Below the pieces are notes generated by a model. The model was given only the letters and a program-made list of their open reading frames with translations. It was not told the origin of the DNA and made no database searches. Source: Ovis canadensis (lineage: Eukaryota; Chordata; Mammalia; Artiodactyla; Bovidae). From it: DNA of 64,000 bases. The position numbers were made by a program, and so were the translations under genes. Position 1 is the first letter of the stretch, and each line of letters begins with the position of its first letter. Below are positions 9,873 to 20,641 of this stretch, piece after piece. The stretch lies in contig NC_091260.1 in assembly GCF_042477335.2 (NCBI RefSeq), positions 48,131,001-48,195,000 of the forward strand, given 5' to 3'.

Positions 9873-10510
9873 AATGGAGGTGTGAAATTGTTGAGGGAAC
9901 AGAGACAGAATTAGAAGTAGTTCAAACATGGCCTAGTCTTCCCTCAGAAGCATTGTGAGAGAAATTACTCTTAATATTCTCCAGTTCATGAAATACTTTG
10001 CATTTCTGCTCTAGAGAAAACAAACATATCAGCCATTTCCAAACATGGACAGCTTACATAATATATCTCCTAATATATGAATCAGCAGAGTTCTCAGTGG
10101 TTCTGGAAAGTTCCAGATCATCCTGAAACTGGTTAGATACTCATTCTAAACTGATCTGAGTAGCAGCTGCCATACATCTTCACTTCATTTTTATATTGTG
10201 AGCCCCTTTGGGTCAGAACAAGACTGCATTTCTGCACGTCCTCCGTGGGTACCTCTGACCATGTTCTGATCCCCAGAGGGTTCAGTAGGGACATTAGTGA
10301 ATGGTGCTACCTGTCAGATTATCAGTAATAAATCAGTAAAGGAAGGTTTGCTTTGGTATCAGTTTGGGGTTGAATTTTGGTTGAACTTTGTGTGGAGCGT
10401 CTGTGAATTTAAATGAGTTTCCACATGAACCTACTTTAGAAAGCAGTGCTAACTCAACAAGAAACATAAATCCTTTGTGTTTCTCAATCGTTCTTCCCAA
10501 TTGTACGATA
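9873..10510. other. Unassigned stretch
   Basis: A weak L2-like 3' segment is possible near 10195-10320 ('tattgtgagcccctttgggt'), too eroded to assign. Nothing else seen. Confidence 0.4.
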
Positions 10511-10715
10511 GAAAGTGAAGTCGCTCAGTCATGTCTGACTCTTTGCAACCCCATGAACTGCAGCCTACCAAGGTCCTCTGTTCATGGGATTTTCCAGGCA
10601 AGAATACTGGAGTGGGTTGCCATTTCCTTCTCCAGGGTATCTTCCCAACCCAGGGATCGAACTCCGGGTCTCCCACATCGCGGTCAGAAGCTTTACCATC
10701 TGAGCCACTCTGCTG
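10511..10715 (-). mobile_element. Bov-tA SINE
   Basis: Reverse-oriented, from 'gaaagtgaagtcgctcagtc' to 'catctgagccactctgctgg'. Nearly full length. Confidence 0.92.
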
Positions 10716-10773
10716 GATAGTAGGTCTCCTCAGGTATCAATGTCATAGTTTTCCAGTTGTTTTCAGATAGTAA

Positions 10774-11005
10774 GGGCTTCCCTGATAGCTCAGTTGGTAA
10801 AGAATCCTCCTGCAATGCAGGAGATCCCAGTTCGATTCCTCAGTTGAGAAGATCTGCTAGAGAAGGGATAAGCTACCCACTCCAGTATGGCAACCCACTC
10901 CAGTACCCTTGCCTGGAAAATCTCATGGACAGAGGAGCCTGGTGGGCTGCAGTCCATGGGGTCACAAAGAGTCAGACATGACTGAGCTACTTCACTTTCT
11001 CTTTC
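10774..11005 (+). mobile_element. Bov-tA SINE with internal duplication
   Basis: A normal head and body, but the segment around 'acccactccagta' occurs twice in tandem (about 10873-10906), adding roughly 20 bases. Ends in 'cttcactttctctttcc'. Confidence 0.92.
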
Positions 11006-11015
11006 CAGTGTGCTT

Positions 11016-11216
11016 GGGCTTCCCTGGTGGCTCAGCTGGTAAAGAATCCACCTGCAGTGTGGGAGACCTGGGTTCAATCCCTGAGTTGGGAAGATGCCCT
11101 GGAGAAGGGAAAGGCTACCCACTTCAGTATTCTGGCCTAGAAAATTCCATGGACTGTATAGTCCATTGGGTCACAAAGAGTCGGACACAACTGAGCGACT
11201 TTCACTTTCACTTTCA
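11016..11216 (+). mobile_element. Bov-tA SINE
   Basis: Starts only about 10 bases after the preceding copy in the same orientation. Body variant with 'actgtatagtccattggg', a subtype also seen at 15245-15442. Confidence 0.93.
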
Positions 11217-12015
11217 GATATTAAGCCACAGTCCAGCCATTCAATTGGAGTTTATCTTCACCTTCTACCTACTGCCAGTCCAAGTATGAACTGATGCCCT
11301 ACCTGATTGTGGGGCTATTTCAAGGGTACCACCACCTGTGTCCCCCTTCTAGGATTACCCTGCAGGGGTGCTGAGCTGAGAGATGCACAAGGAATGGGAA
11401 GTGCACCAAGCCAGCAGGACACCACCATAATGTCTCTGCCCTTGTGAGTGCTGCTGCTCTGGACTCAGCCTGGCCATTGATGTCCACTGTGAGGCAGGCT
11501 CCAAATTCTAACTCTGGGGGCTAGAGGTATGAGTTCTTTGAGATCCAATGATTTGAGAAGTTGGAAATCCATGTTCAGCTCTTGTCACTGGCCATGTAGC
11601 TGCAGTGTGGTGGGGAAACTGTCTTGGAACTGGGGTGAATCAGCCTAAATTCATTCAAACCCGCATCCACTTGACCCACAGAAATTTCCTTTCTTGGCCG
11701 TTAAACTGAGTGCCCCAACACTATCGCCTCCCTCTGGCCCTTTCACCAAGACTCATCTTCCCTGCTCCCGTGATAAATTCAAGTTCTTTTCCTCAGCAAA
11801 TGCCCAACTCAAGGACCAAAGGATACAACAGTCTTTATGAATAATTCTCTTAGAACCCCTAAGGAAGTTTTTAGGGAGAAAGGCCAGGTATCCCCATTTC
11901 CATTCCCCATGGGAAGGTAGTTGCCTCTCATCTCATGCACACTCTGTTCTGTTGACCCTTGGGCTTACCTCCTCACTCCCTAGCTGCCAGTTTTTTAGTG
12001 TAGCAATGTAGCAGA
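11217..12015. other. Unassigned stretch
   Basis: No repeat or gene recognised; moderately GC-rich around 11330-11530 without CpG enrichment. Confidence 0.45.
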
Positions 12016-12212
12016 GGGCTTCCCAGGTAGCTCAGTGGTAAAGAATCTGTCTACAAAGCAGGATTGATTCCTGGGTCAGGAAGATTCCCCAGGAGAAAGA
12101 TATGGCAATCCCTTCCAGTACTGGGAAATCCCATGGACAGGGGAGCCTGGCAGGCTACAGCCCTTGAGGTCACAAGAGTTGTACATGGCTTGGTGACTAA
12201 ACAACAACAAAA
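12016..12212 (+). mobile_element. Bov-tA SINE
   Basis: Head 'gggcttcccaggtagctcag' with several small deletions in the B-box region and body. Ends in an ACAACAACAAAA tail. Confidence 0.88.
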
Positions 12213-12845
12213 TGGAGCAGATGGAGGCTGGTAGTAGCTGGCCACACCCTTACCTCTTAGGAATATTGAGTCTGACTCCAGTGTCTATCAGTGCAGTTAC
12301 TGAGTTTTGTCCTTTCCCTTGAGTCTTAGTTGCCAATCTCGGGTGTCCCACTGATAGAATAAAATGGAAGTAAACGAAGTTCTTTGGAAGAAAGAAAATA
12401 TAGTGTAAACATAAATATTTAGGACAGCTATTTGGAATCATTTGGGCCATTCTTAAGAGTTTTCATTATTATGTATTACAATAACTTCATTTTCATTTAA
12501 CAGATAAGAACCAAATGTTTATCACAAGTCAGACATAATGATAGACTTTGGCACTGCAGAAAAGAAGACATAGCCCCTGTTCTTTCAGAGTCCTTTACTA
12601 TTGCGTAATATTTACAACACAGCATCCTGATGCTAGGTAAGCTAAGGCAACTAACAGCAGACGGAGGACATGCTTCTACAGAAGTCGGGGTAGATTTCAA
12701 AGAAGAGACATCATCTGATGTGGCTTTTGAAAAATGAAAGCCATCAGTCATTAGGTAGGAAAAAGAAAATAGGGGAAAACATCTCAAAGAGAGATAATAA
12801 TGGCATGTGCAATGACAAAGACTCAGCACATATGCCTTTGGAGGG
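12213..12845. other. Unassigned stretch with weak L2 end
   Basis: About 12505-12605 ('tttatcacaagtcagacata' through 'catagcccctgttctttc') resembles the minus strand of an L2 3' end. The rest has no recognised feature. Confidence 0.4.
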
Positions 12846-13064
12846 TGTGCTAAGTCACTCAGTCGTGTCTGACTTTGTGGCTCTATGGACTGGGGCCTGC
12901 TAGGCTCCCCTGCCCATGGGATTTCCCAGGCAAGAATACTGGAGTGAGTTGCCATGTCTTCCTCCAGGGGACCTTCCCCACCCAAGGATCTTCCCCAAAC
13001 TCGCATCTCCTATGTTTTCTGCAATGGCAGCCAGGTTCTTAACCACTAGCACCACTTGGGAATC
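12846..13064 (-). mobile_element. Bov-tA SINE
   Basis: Reverse-oriented and diverged, with a 'gatcttccccaaactcgcat' variant in the B-box region and a head ending 'cacttgggaatcc'. Confidence 0.88.
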
Positions 13065-13119
13065 CTTTGGGGTGGAGTGATGCCAAAAGATGGGCCTAGC
13101 AGAGCCACTTGAATCGAAA

Positions 13120-13830
13120 CTGCAGGTGGCTTTAGATCGTCTGTTAAGGAGTTTCGGGTTTTTCTACATGTGAAATGGGGAATATCAAAGGTTTTAAAGC
13201 AAAGGGCCAGCTCAAAGAATGCTGTGTTTATAAGTCTCTGACCTCAAAGTGGACTAGGATAAGAAAACAAGGAGTTAGGAAATAGTTGTGATCACCTGGG
13301 GGGAATTGGTGAGTGCCTGAACTCCATGTGCAGTGTCAGGAAGAAAGAGAAGAAACAGATAGGAGAAAACTTTCAGAGGAGAATGGAATTGAGAATGACT
13401 CAGTGATTTTAAGCTTGGGTGTCTGGGTACATGGAAATAGTCTGCTAAGATAAGGAGGAGTACAAGAAGATCTGGCTGAGGAGGAGATAAGGGTGCAGCT
13501 GGGGACATGTGACACTGGAGATGAACTGTGGGAAAGCTAGGAGGTATTTGGGCAGGAGTTCAGGAGAAAAGTCTAGGTTAGATGCGGGAATAATCGGTGA
13601 GCAGACGAGGCTTGAGCCTAGGTGAGTGACTGTGAGAATACCCAGTGAAAGTATGTAGAAAGAGAGCAAGATGCTAAGGATAGAACATTTAAAGGGCCAC
13701 AAGGAGCGAGAAGGGAGATCTGGAAAAGGGGTGAGAAAAAAATCATTAAGAGAAGAAATCAAGACACAGCCTCTCTCAAAAGCCAAGGCCAGGGGAATGT
13801 CAAACAAGACAGAAGTAGTTCCAGTGTTAG
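13120..13830 (-). mobile_element. L2 LINE remnant
   Basis: Plus-strand phrases such as 'gagaatgactcagtgatttt', 'aggagttcaggagaaaagtc' and 'agagagcaagatgctaagga' correspond to the complement of an ancient L2-type consensus, placing the element on the minus strand. Strongly eroded; open frames inside it are relics. Confidence 0.55.
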
Positions 13831-14671
13831 ATGTTAGAGAAAACTATGCAGAATAAAAACCAAAAAGAAATGGTTATGAGATAAAGAAATTGCGAAGTAC
13901 TTGGGTGATGCTAGCTTTAAGCAGACTGTGTTTTTCTTATGTTTAGATAATTGAAGTGAGTATCTTAAAATAGGTGTTTTAGAGAACTTTTAGATGTCTC
14001 TTATTTCAGAAATCTCTGGAAATGCTGATTTTTCCGTAGACCATGAAATGTGCTTATAGCCTTACATTTTTTTTTCTTTAGGATAAACAATTTTTTAGCA
14101 AATAAGCAAAAAAAGGCATTCTTTTTTTTTGTTTGTTTTGAAGGGGTAAACTGTATATGAAAATGGCCATTAGTGAAAGGGTTGGAATTGATAACAGCAA
14201 TTTTTCTCTGTAGGAAAGGAAATAACTTAGATTCAGGAAAAGTAGCTTGCTGACAAGGCAGTCAGTCACATGGCTCCCTGAAGGAAGTTAAGAGACTAGT
14301 TTTTTAAGGTCATAGTTCTATGAAAAGTGAAGTTGAGATTCACTTGAATAAAGTTTTCTTTGGTTATACTGAGTGGACTGTCAAAAAAAAAAAAAAAATC
14401 CAGCAGAAACACAAAAGGCTGAGGTAGTAATGCCTCTCTCCATGCTACAAGCTTAGAAATGTCAAGTTAAATTATTTGCTGAAAGAGTAAATATCTTGAA
14501 ATATGGTAAGAAAATGCATAAGTAGAATTTATTTAACACTCTATTTCCATTCTATGCATGTAATTGCATATTTTCTTGAACAAAACATCAAAAGTAAAAC
14601 TTTAAAAAATATGGCATTCTCCTTTTGTGAAGTCTTGGATCAAAGGCTCACCATATAAATATACATTATGT
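13831..14671 (+). other. Unassigned stretch ending in AATAAA and poly(A)
   Basis: AATAAA at 14347-14352 is followed 30 bases later by a pure A16 run (14383-14398), the arrangement expected at the 3' end of a retroposed transcript. I do not recognise the upstream sequence as a gene and see no clear TSD. Confidence 0.35.
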
Positions 14672-14685
14672 TTTCTTATATTCAT

Positions 14686-14889
14686 GTAATTCCCTGGTGG
14701 CTTAGACGGTAAAGCGTCTGCCTACAATGCGGGAAACCCGGGTTCAATCCCTGGGTTGGGAAGATCTCTTGGAGAAGGAAATGGCAACCCACTCCAGTAT
14801 TCTTGCCTGGAAAATCCCATGGACGGAGAAGCCTTGTAGGCTACAGTCCATGGGGTCGCACAGAGTCAGACACGACTGAGCGACTTTAC
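14686..14889 (+). mobile_element. Bov-tA SINE, relatively young
   Basis: Well-preserved head including a B box (GGGTTCAATCCC) and body. TSD TTTCTTATATTCAT / TTTCTTATATCCAT (14672-14685, 14890-14903) differs at one base in 14. Confidence 0.96.
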
Positions 14890-15244
14890 TTTCTTATATC
14901 CATAGATAACACATTGTCAAATAAAAATGATACCTTTAGGTTATTGCTACTCAAGACAGTATCTTGTGATATATATGGACTTAAAGAGGATGGAGGAGAA
15001 AGGAGATATTGATAAAATTAATTAAACACCTACTGCAGGCATGTGCTGAAAATTCTGGTAATATTCATGACAAGTTCTGTGAGTTGTGTCCAGTGCTCAA
15101 AGACGTTGGGTGTATTCCACTTTGGGACAGGTCTTCTAAGCTCCCTAAGCCCTACTCTGTTTATTCAGTCATAATGCAATTATCAAAGACCGTGAATCCA
15201 TTCTCATTTTGAGTCAGGGATAACTGGGATCTAAGAATAAATAG

Positions 15245-15442
15245 GGGCTTCCCTTGTGGCTCAGATAGTAAAGAATCCACCTGCAATGCAGGAGACCTGG
15301 GTTCAATCTCTGGGTTGGGAAGATCCCCTGAAGAAGGAAAAGGCTACCCACTCCAGTATTCTAGCCTAGAGAATTCCATGGACTGTATAGTCCATGGGGT
15401 CACAAAGAGTCAGACACGACTGAGCAACTTTCACTTCGCTTC
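15245..15442 (+). mobile_element. Bov-tA SINE
   Basis: Full length with the 'actgtatagtccatggggtc' body variant. Perfect 12-bp TSD AAGAATAAATAG at 15233-15244 and 15443-15454. Confidence 0.96.
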
Positions 15443-15689
15443 AAGAATAAATAGAGAAGAACATGTTAAAAGATTATCTTGGCCCCTCACTATGGATTGC
15501 TTTGTCTCTTACGGTTTCATTTCTTAACTGTCTTTTGGAAAGCAAGCCTGTTTAACAGTCATAAAGACATGGGAGTCTACCTAGATAATTTGCCTTTTCC
15601 TTAAATTGAACATTCCTTTATAACCTCAGAGATTTATCTATGCCTACATTCTACCCAATGTGGAATCTCTCTGACACTATGAAGCATCT

Positions 15690-15885
15690 GAATTAAATAT
15701 CTAGGCCTGGGCAGCACAAATACCAGCCCACTTTCACCAGTTAGCTGTATACTGAGGCAGGTTGGTTAACCATTTAAAGTAAAATTGGGATGATTAAAAT
15801 TCCTTCTTTGGGGGACTAGTATCACAACTAAATGTGATACTATTTTTATAACATACTTGGTATAGTGCTCTGAGCTTAAATGATA
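15690..15885 (+). mobile_element. MIR remnant
   Basis: Eroded MIR core: 'agttagctgtatactgaggc', 'aaaattgggatgattaaaat', then 'tggtatagtgctctgagct'. Boundaries are approximate. Confidence 0.55.
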
Positions 15886-15929
15886 GTTGGGAGAAATATA
15901 GACTGGGTTTCTTTCAGTTACCTGGAACT

Positions 15930-16255
15930 TATTTTTTTTAACTTTTTATTTTGTATTCGGGCATAGCTGATTGGAGACCCAGGTTCGATCCCTGGGTTGG
16001 GAAGATCCCCTGGAGAAGGAAATTGCAACCCACTCCAGTATTCTTGCCTGGAGAATCCCACAGACAGAGGAGCTTGGCAGGCTACAGTCCATGGGATCGC
16101 AAGAGTCGGACACAACTTAGCAACTATACCACCACCACTACCATAGCTGATTAACAATGTTATGACAGTCTCAGGTAACAGCAAAGGGATTCAGCCATGC
16201 ATTTACATGTATGTATCTTCCCCCAAACTCCCTTCCCATCCAGGCTGCCTGGAAT
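15930..16255 (-). mobile_element. L1 3' end, split by a SINE
   Basis: The complement of an L1 3' UTR: T-rich start, 'gcatagctgattaacaatgt', 'attcagccatgcatttacat', 'cccaaactcccttcccatcc'. A Bov-tA (15973-16141) interrupts it and duplicates CATAGCTGATT. Confidence 0.8.
15973..16141 (+). mobile_element. Bov-tA SINE inside L1, 5'-truncated
   Basis: Begins within the tRNA-like head at 'ggagacccaggttcgatccc' and runs through the body to an (ACC)n-like tail. Perfect 11-bp TSD CATAGCTGATT at 15962-15972 and 16142-16152. Confidence 0.96.
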
Positions 16256-17079
16256 TAATATTTTAAATAACAGTCTTTCCCATTTTCAAAATGTCATCAT
16301 GTTATAATTCCTTTCCATCGATCAAGCCAAAATCTATCTTATTCTTGCTTTTTCCCACTAATTCTGTCCTCTGGAACACCATAAAATAAATCCAGTTTTC
16401 AAGTATTTCCATTTCATTCAATACGGAACTGTCCATTGTTGGGGAACCAAATGAGCAAGACATCATTTTAGGCTGAAATAATCTCAGGTAATAGAAGAGA
16501 GAAGATACAAATAATATATCTGCACAGTACACTATTTAAAGTGTGTAGGGGTCCAGAAATATACAATGTGCATTCAATTATTATACAAACAGAATATGGG
16601 TAAAGACAGGAAGAAATTAATTATTGGAACACAAAGATAGAGATGAAGCCTGTGCTTGAAAAAAATTTTTGGAAGAGGAGTTGTGCTATGCCCTGAAGGA
16701 TGTGTAAGATTCAAGAGCATCCTGAAGGAAATTGCATGTGCAGAAACTCGCAGGCAATGTTCAGAAAACAATTCACCTCAACACTGCTTCTACCTCCAAC
16801 CAACTACTTTCTATGAGAAAAAAAAAATCTTAGGAAAGAAAATGGTGTGTGTATATAATTTCCATTTCCTGTTCAACTTTTTTGTTCCCCCCTGCGGGTT
16901 TTGCCTTCAAAACACGTCTGCTGTCTGACTTCATATCACCACATGTACCGCTACCATTCTAGCCCAAGGCACTGTCCTGTCTTTTGGATCCCAACAGTTT
17001 CTGACATGGTCTTCCCATTTTGGCTTTTTGTGTGTGTGTGTGCCTCTAGTTTGCTCTACTTTATGTCCAACATAGCATC
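16256..17079. other. Unassigned stretch
   Basis: A 12-14 base (TG)n lies at about 17029-17042. Frames up to 90 codons (16656-16928) have no family features. Confidence 0.45.
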
Positions 17080-17400
17080 TGGATGTCATTCTGCTCAAGC
17101 ATATGTCAAACCATGTCATTCCTCTGCTCAGAACCCACTGAAGCTTTCCATCCCATTCAGAGTGGAGAGTGGCATTCTCTCCACAGTAATCTCTCAGGAC
17201 CCATGCTCTCCAGCCTCACGGTTCTCTCTCTGACTCCATCTCCTACAGCTCTCCTCCTCACTCTGTCTGCTCCAACAACTCAGGCTTCCATCCCATTCCT
17301 TGAGCTTCCCAGACTTGTCTCATTTCAAATAATTATGTGCCATATGCTTAATTATCTGCTGGCAAGTTTTCTCTTTTCAGAATGATTCCTATTGCTTGTA
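17080..17400 (+). mobile_element. L2 LINE fragment
   Basis: Matches the L2 3' region in sense: 'aaccatgtcattcctctgct', 'ccactgaagctttccatccc', 'catgctctccagcctcacgg', then 'ccattccttgagcttcccag'. Open frames here are L2 relics. Confidence 0.65.
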
Positions 17401-17552
17401 ATAGGTTGGTCTACAGTAAAAACTAGTTCTCTTTGTGATTTGAAAACACCGTCTACAAACTCCATTATTAAAACACATTTATTTTTTAAAATGTATCCCT
17501 GATGCCTTACCAATTTTTTATCATGTGGACCCTTTTCAGCTTTCATCCTCTT

Positions 17553-17643
17553 GCTGCTGCTCTGTGCGACCCCATAGACGGCAGCCCATCAGACTCCCCC
17601 ATCCCTGGGACTCTCCAGGCAAGAACACTGAAGTGGGTTGCCA
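17553..17643 (-). mobile_element. Bov-A2 monomer fragment
   Basis: A single 3' monomer of the BOV-A2 type ('gctgctgctctgtgcgaccc' to 'gaagtgggttgcca'). A perfect 12-bp TSD TTTCATCCTCTT (17541-17552, 17644-17655) shows that this truncated copy retroposed as it stands. Confidence 0.92.
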
Positions 17644-17689
17644 TTTCATCCTCTTAAATTATCTTTATGGTTGTACATGACTAACACCT

Positions 17690-18060
17690 CCTTTCTACTT
17701 GAAAGTCTCTCCCACTTTTTCTTCGAAAGTACTGGTCCCTCGAAAAAGGTCCTCCCTCCGTGAGCGCTCGACAGTCTCATTCACTAGATCATCCTCTTCA
17801 TTCCCAGCCCTTCTGCAGTTCACAGAATTCTATCTCTGGTCCTCTGCTCTTTGTACGTATTCAATCTGGGAAATCTCATCCTCGCCCTAACGCAGATCTC
17901 CAACTATACACTGAGTGCTCCCAACCTGAGCTCCAACTTCCCTCCTGAGCTCTGTTCCCAACTGCCTTCCAGCAAGCTGTTTCAATACGTTCCAGTGTCA
18001 TTTCAGACTTAATACATCCCAAATTGGACTCATTAAATTTCTTTGCAGTTAGCTTTTCAA
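17690..18060 (+). mobile_element. L2-type LINE fragment
   Basis: Phrases 'gcagatctccaactatacac', 'cctcctgagctctgttccca' and 'acatcccaaattggactcat' follow the same ancient LINE as the 13.1-13.8 kb fragment, in the opposite orientation. Confidence 0.5.
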
Positions 18061-18295
18061 GCAAGTCAAACTGTCAGTTAATGCACCACTAGCCATCTAG
18101 ACACCATTTTGTAAATCTCCAAGTCCTTACTTCTCTGCCACATTCATTTTCTTGCAAAGATTCTTAGAAGGCATCTTTCCAAGCCCACAGTCTGCATCTT
18201 TGAACAAAAGAGTATGTGTAGCTTAACACAAATATATCCCTAAAATTAAAAGCTACATTCTGCGTCCAACAGAACAGTCTTCAGCACCCTAAAAT

Positions 18296-18500
18296 GATAG
18301 ATGTGGATTCTGAATACCAAAAAATCTGAGTTTATAGTCTGGCATTGCCTTTTGTGGCTTTAGGAAAGTTAGTAAGCTTTCTTGAATCTCAGCTTTCTTA
18401 TCTGCCAAGTGAGATAATAATGATTACTTCACACATTCTTTGGGAAGATTAACTGAAATAAATAATATGCTCACCCCTAGTGACACACTGATACTTTTAA
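18296..18500 (+). mobile_element. MIR remnant
   Basis: Core recognised from 'ctttcttgaatctcagcttt' to 'gtgagataataatgattact' and 'ggaagattaactgaaataaa'. Confidence 0.7.
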
Positions 18501-18633
18501 GAGGCACTCAAAATATTTAAAATCTTTCATTCTCTCCTATCAAATGACGCAATTATACTGGCTTAAAAATTCCTTTGTTCAAATATGTTTGAAATGTGAT
18601 CCCATCCCTTAAAGAACAGGTTGTAAAAGTAGT

Positions 18634-18758
18634 CCAGCTGTGATTTTTTTTAATTTAAATTTTTATTTTTACTTTATTTTATTTTACAATACTGTATTGG
18701 TTTTGGCATACATTGACATGAATCCGCCACGAGTGTACATGAGCTCCCAAACATGATT
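18634..18758 (-). mobile_element. Short L1 3' terminus
   Basis: T-rich start (complement of the A-tail) followed by 'acaatactgtattggttttg', 'cattgacatgaatccgccac' and 'gtacatgagctcccaaacat', the last ~125 bases of a ruminant L1. It is extremely 5'-truncated. Confidence 0.85.
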
Positions 18759-18984
18759 TAATATTGAAAAAGCCAAGCAGAGGGAGTCAGCTGAAGAGCG
18801 TAATTCACCTGATTCACAAGCCATCTGATGTTATCCGGAAGGTACCAGTGATCTTTTCCATGTCGTCTTATTACAAAATGGTATGTTCTCTTTGTTTTGT
18901 TCTGTGGAGTGATAGGTGTTTGTTCTTAGACTAAGATCATTGGAATTCTCCAAAACAAGTGAATAGAATTAAAGAAGCAGATTG

Positions 18985-19150
18985 GTAGTGATTTAAAGCC
19001 TAGATTCTGAGTAGAGCTGCCAAAATTCAAATCCACCCACTAGCTATGTAGTCTGAGGCCAATTATTTGATTTCTCCATGTCTCAATTGTAATGTAGAGT
19101 TGCTGTGAAGATTAAATAGCGTAATGAATTAAAGGACAGAGGAAAGATCC
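18985..19150 (+). mobile_element. MIR remnant
   Basis: 'cccactagctatgtagtctg' and 'ttgctgtgaagattaaatag' mark the MIR core. It directly precedes a Bov-tA. Confidence 0.65.
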
Positions 19151-19178
19151 ATTTAACACAGCACTAAAGAGCCACTGA

Positions 19179-19382
19179 TAAAGAATTCACTTGCCAACGC
19201 AGGAGACACAGGTTGGATCCTGGGTTGGGAAGATCCTCTGGAGAAAGAAATGGCAAACCACTCCAATAATCTTGCCTGAGGAATCCTACAGACAGAGGAG
19301 GCTGGCAGGCTATAGTCTTCGGGCTATAGTTCATGGGGTCACAAAGAGTTCGACGCAACTTAGCGACTAAACAACAACAAAT
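19179..19382 (+). mobile_element. Bov-tA SINE, 5'-truncated
   Basis: Starts inside the head; the body contains a duplicated 'ggctatagt' motif and ends in ACAACAACAA. TSD GAGCCACTGA / GAGCCGCTGA (19169-19178, 19383-19392). Confidence 0.88.
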
Positions 19383-19392
19383 GAGCCGCTGA

Positions 19393-20531
19393 ACACACGT
19401 CCTCAGGGAGTAAGCAAAACCCGGAGGTTTCTTCCATAAGAAGAGACCAGGATTTCCCTGATTTAAGGGAAATACCAGAGTTATTATTAAACAGTAAGTA
19501 TGACAATTGACAACTTTAAGACATCTAAGAGTTCTTAAATATTGATTTTAAATATTGTTCTATATAATCTCATTCTGCAGGTTCTGAAGTAAAGTCAAGT
19601 TTCTTATTTAGTGCATAATTTAGAGCACTAAATTTAAGTTTTTTAGGGCAAAGCTATTCGGTACTAAAAACTCATGTTATTATTTATTTCCATCCCTCTT
19701 TATCATTACACACAGTAACAAGGCAAAAATAAATAAAAATAGAAATTCAGTTTCAAACTGTGCTTTACAAAACAATAAGTGACATTTTTCACATGAATGA
19801 ATTTTGCATTTTCATCCTGGAAATGTTTTGTGGTAGAAGGATTTTGACTTTTCTGGTCCCAATCAGGGATAAATTACTCCCAGCAGAGAGAGGAACCTAA
19901 GTACTGACATGAAAAGTATTCACCTAAGTGTTAAGCACCTCATTCTCCCCTTCCTCTCCTAGGATAGAGTCCACATTTGGGCAACTGCTCTGAGTTCTTT
20001 TTCCCTATTATAATGCTGTCCCTATTATAATGCTGAGTAAATACAGTCAACAAGATTAGGACTGTCTCAGATTTTGGAACCAATTTCCCATGTCTTGAAC
20101 TGACAAATTTTCTGGTTTCTTCCAGAACCTGTTTCCTCCTTCAGTCTTTTCATAAGCCCTAAGCATATGTCTTTTAATCATCTCTTCTTCAAACAAGAAC
20201 TTATTTTCATCAGAAGGAAGGAAACTACTACTTCATCTGAGAAAGAGTTGATGAGATTATGTGGCTAGGAAATGCCTCTATTTGCTTAAAACATGACAGC
20301 AGTCCTCATCTTCTGTATGTGTCTGACATACTGTTTACTGCTTATCAGGTGGATAAGCTACTGCAACATTTTTCTTTAGATACCAGAGATTTAAATGGTA
20401 GGACCTTAAGGGTGAAAACAAAAACATTCCTTGATTATTCCACCAGGGGAGCCTTCAGGTAGCTCAGAGCCATATGAGGACAGTAATCAAGCTAATATGT
20501 AAGTAACAGGTAATATAGCATGTGCAATACT
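19393..20531. other. Unassigned AT-rich stretch
   Basis: No gene or repeat recognised. A short duplicated phrase 'ccctattataatgctg' occurs at about 20003-20034. Confidence 0.45.
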
Positions 20532-20641
20532 TGCTAAGTCACCTCAGTTGTGTCCAACTCTTTGTGACCCCAAGGACTGTAGCCCACCAGGTTCCTCTGT
20601 CCATGGCATCCTCCAGGCAAGAAAACTAGAGTGGTTTGCCG
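20532..20641 (-). mobile_element. Bov-A fragment
   Basis: Only the Bov-A tail half is present, from 'tgctaagtcacctcagttgt' to 'ctagagtggtttgcc'. Confidence 0.88.

Noticed and set aside
10388-11289. Several 75-126-codon frames encoding repeated phrases such as FPGKNTGVGCHFLLQGIF
   Set aside because: These are translations of Bov-tA/Bov-A bodies and recur wherever a SINE lies (for example 6525-6851, 15951-16184, 54307-54616).
13445-13807. 120-codon minus-strand frame
   Set aside because: Lies within an ancient L2-type LINE remnant and keeps no recognisable domain.
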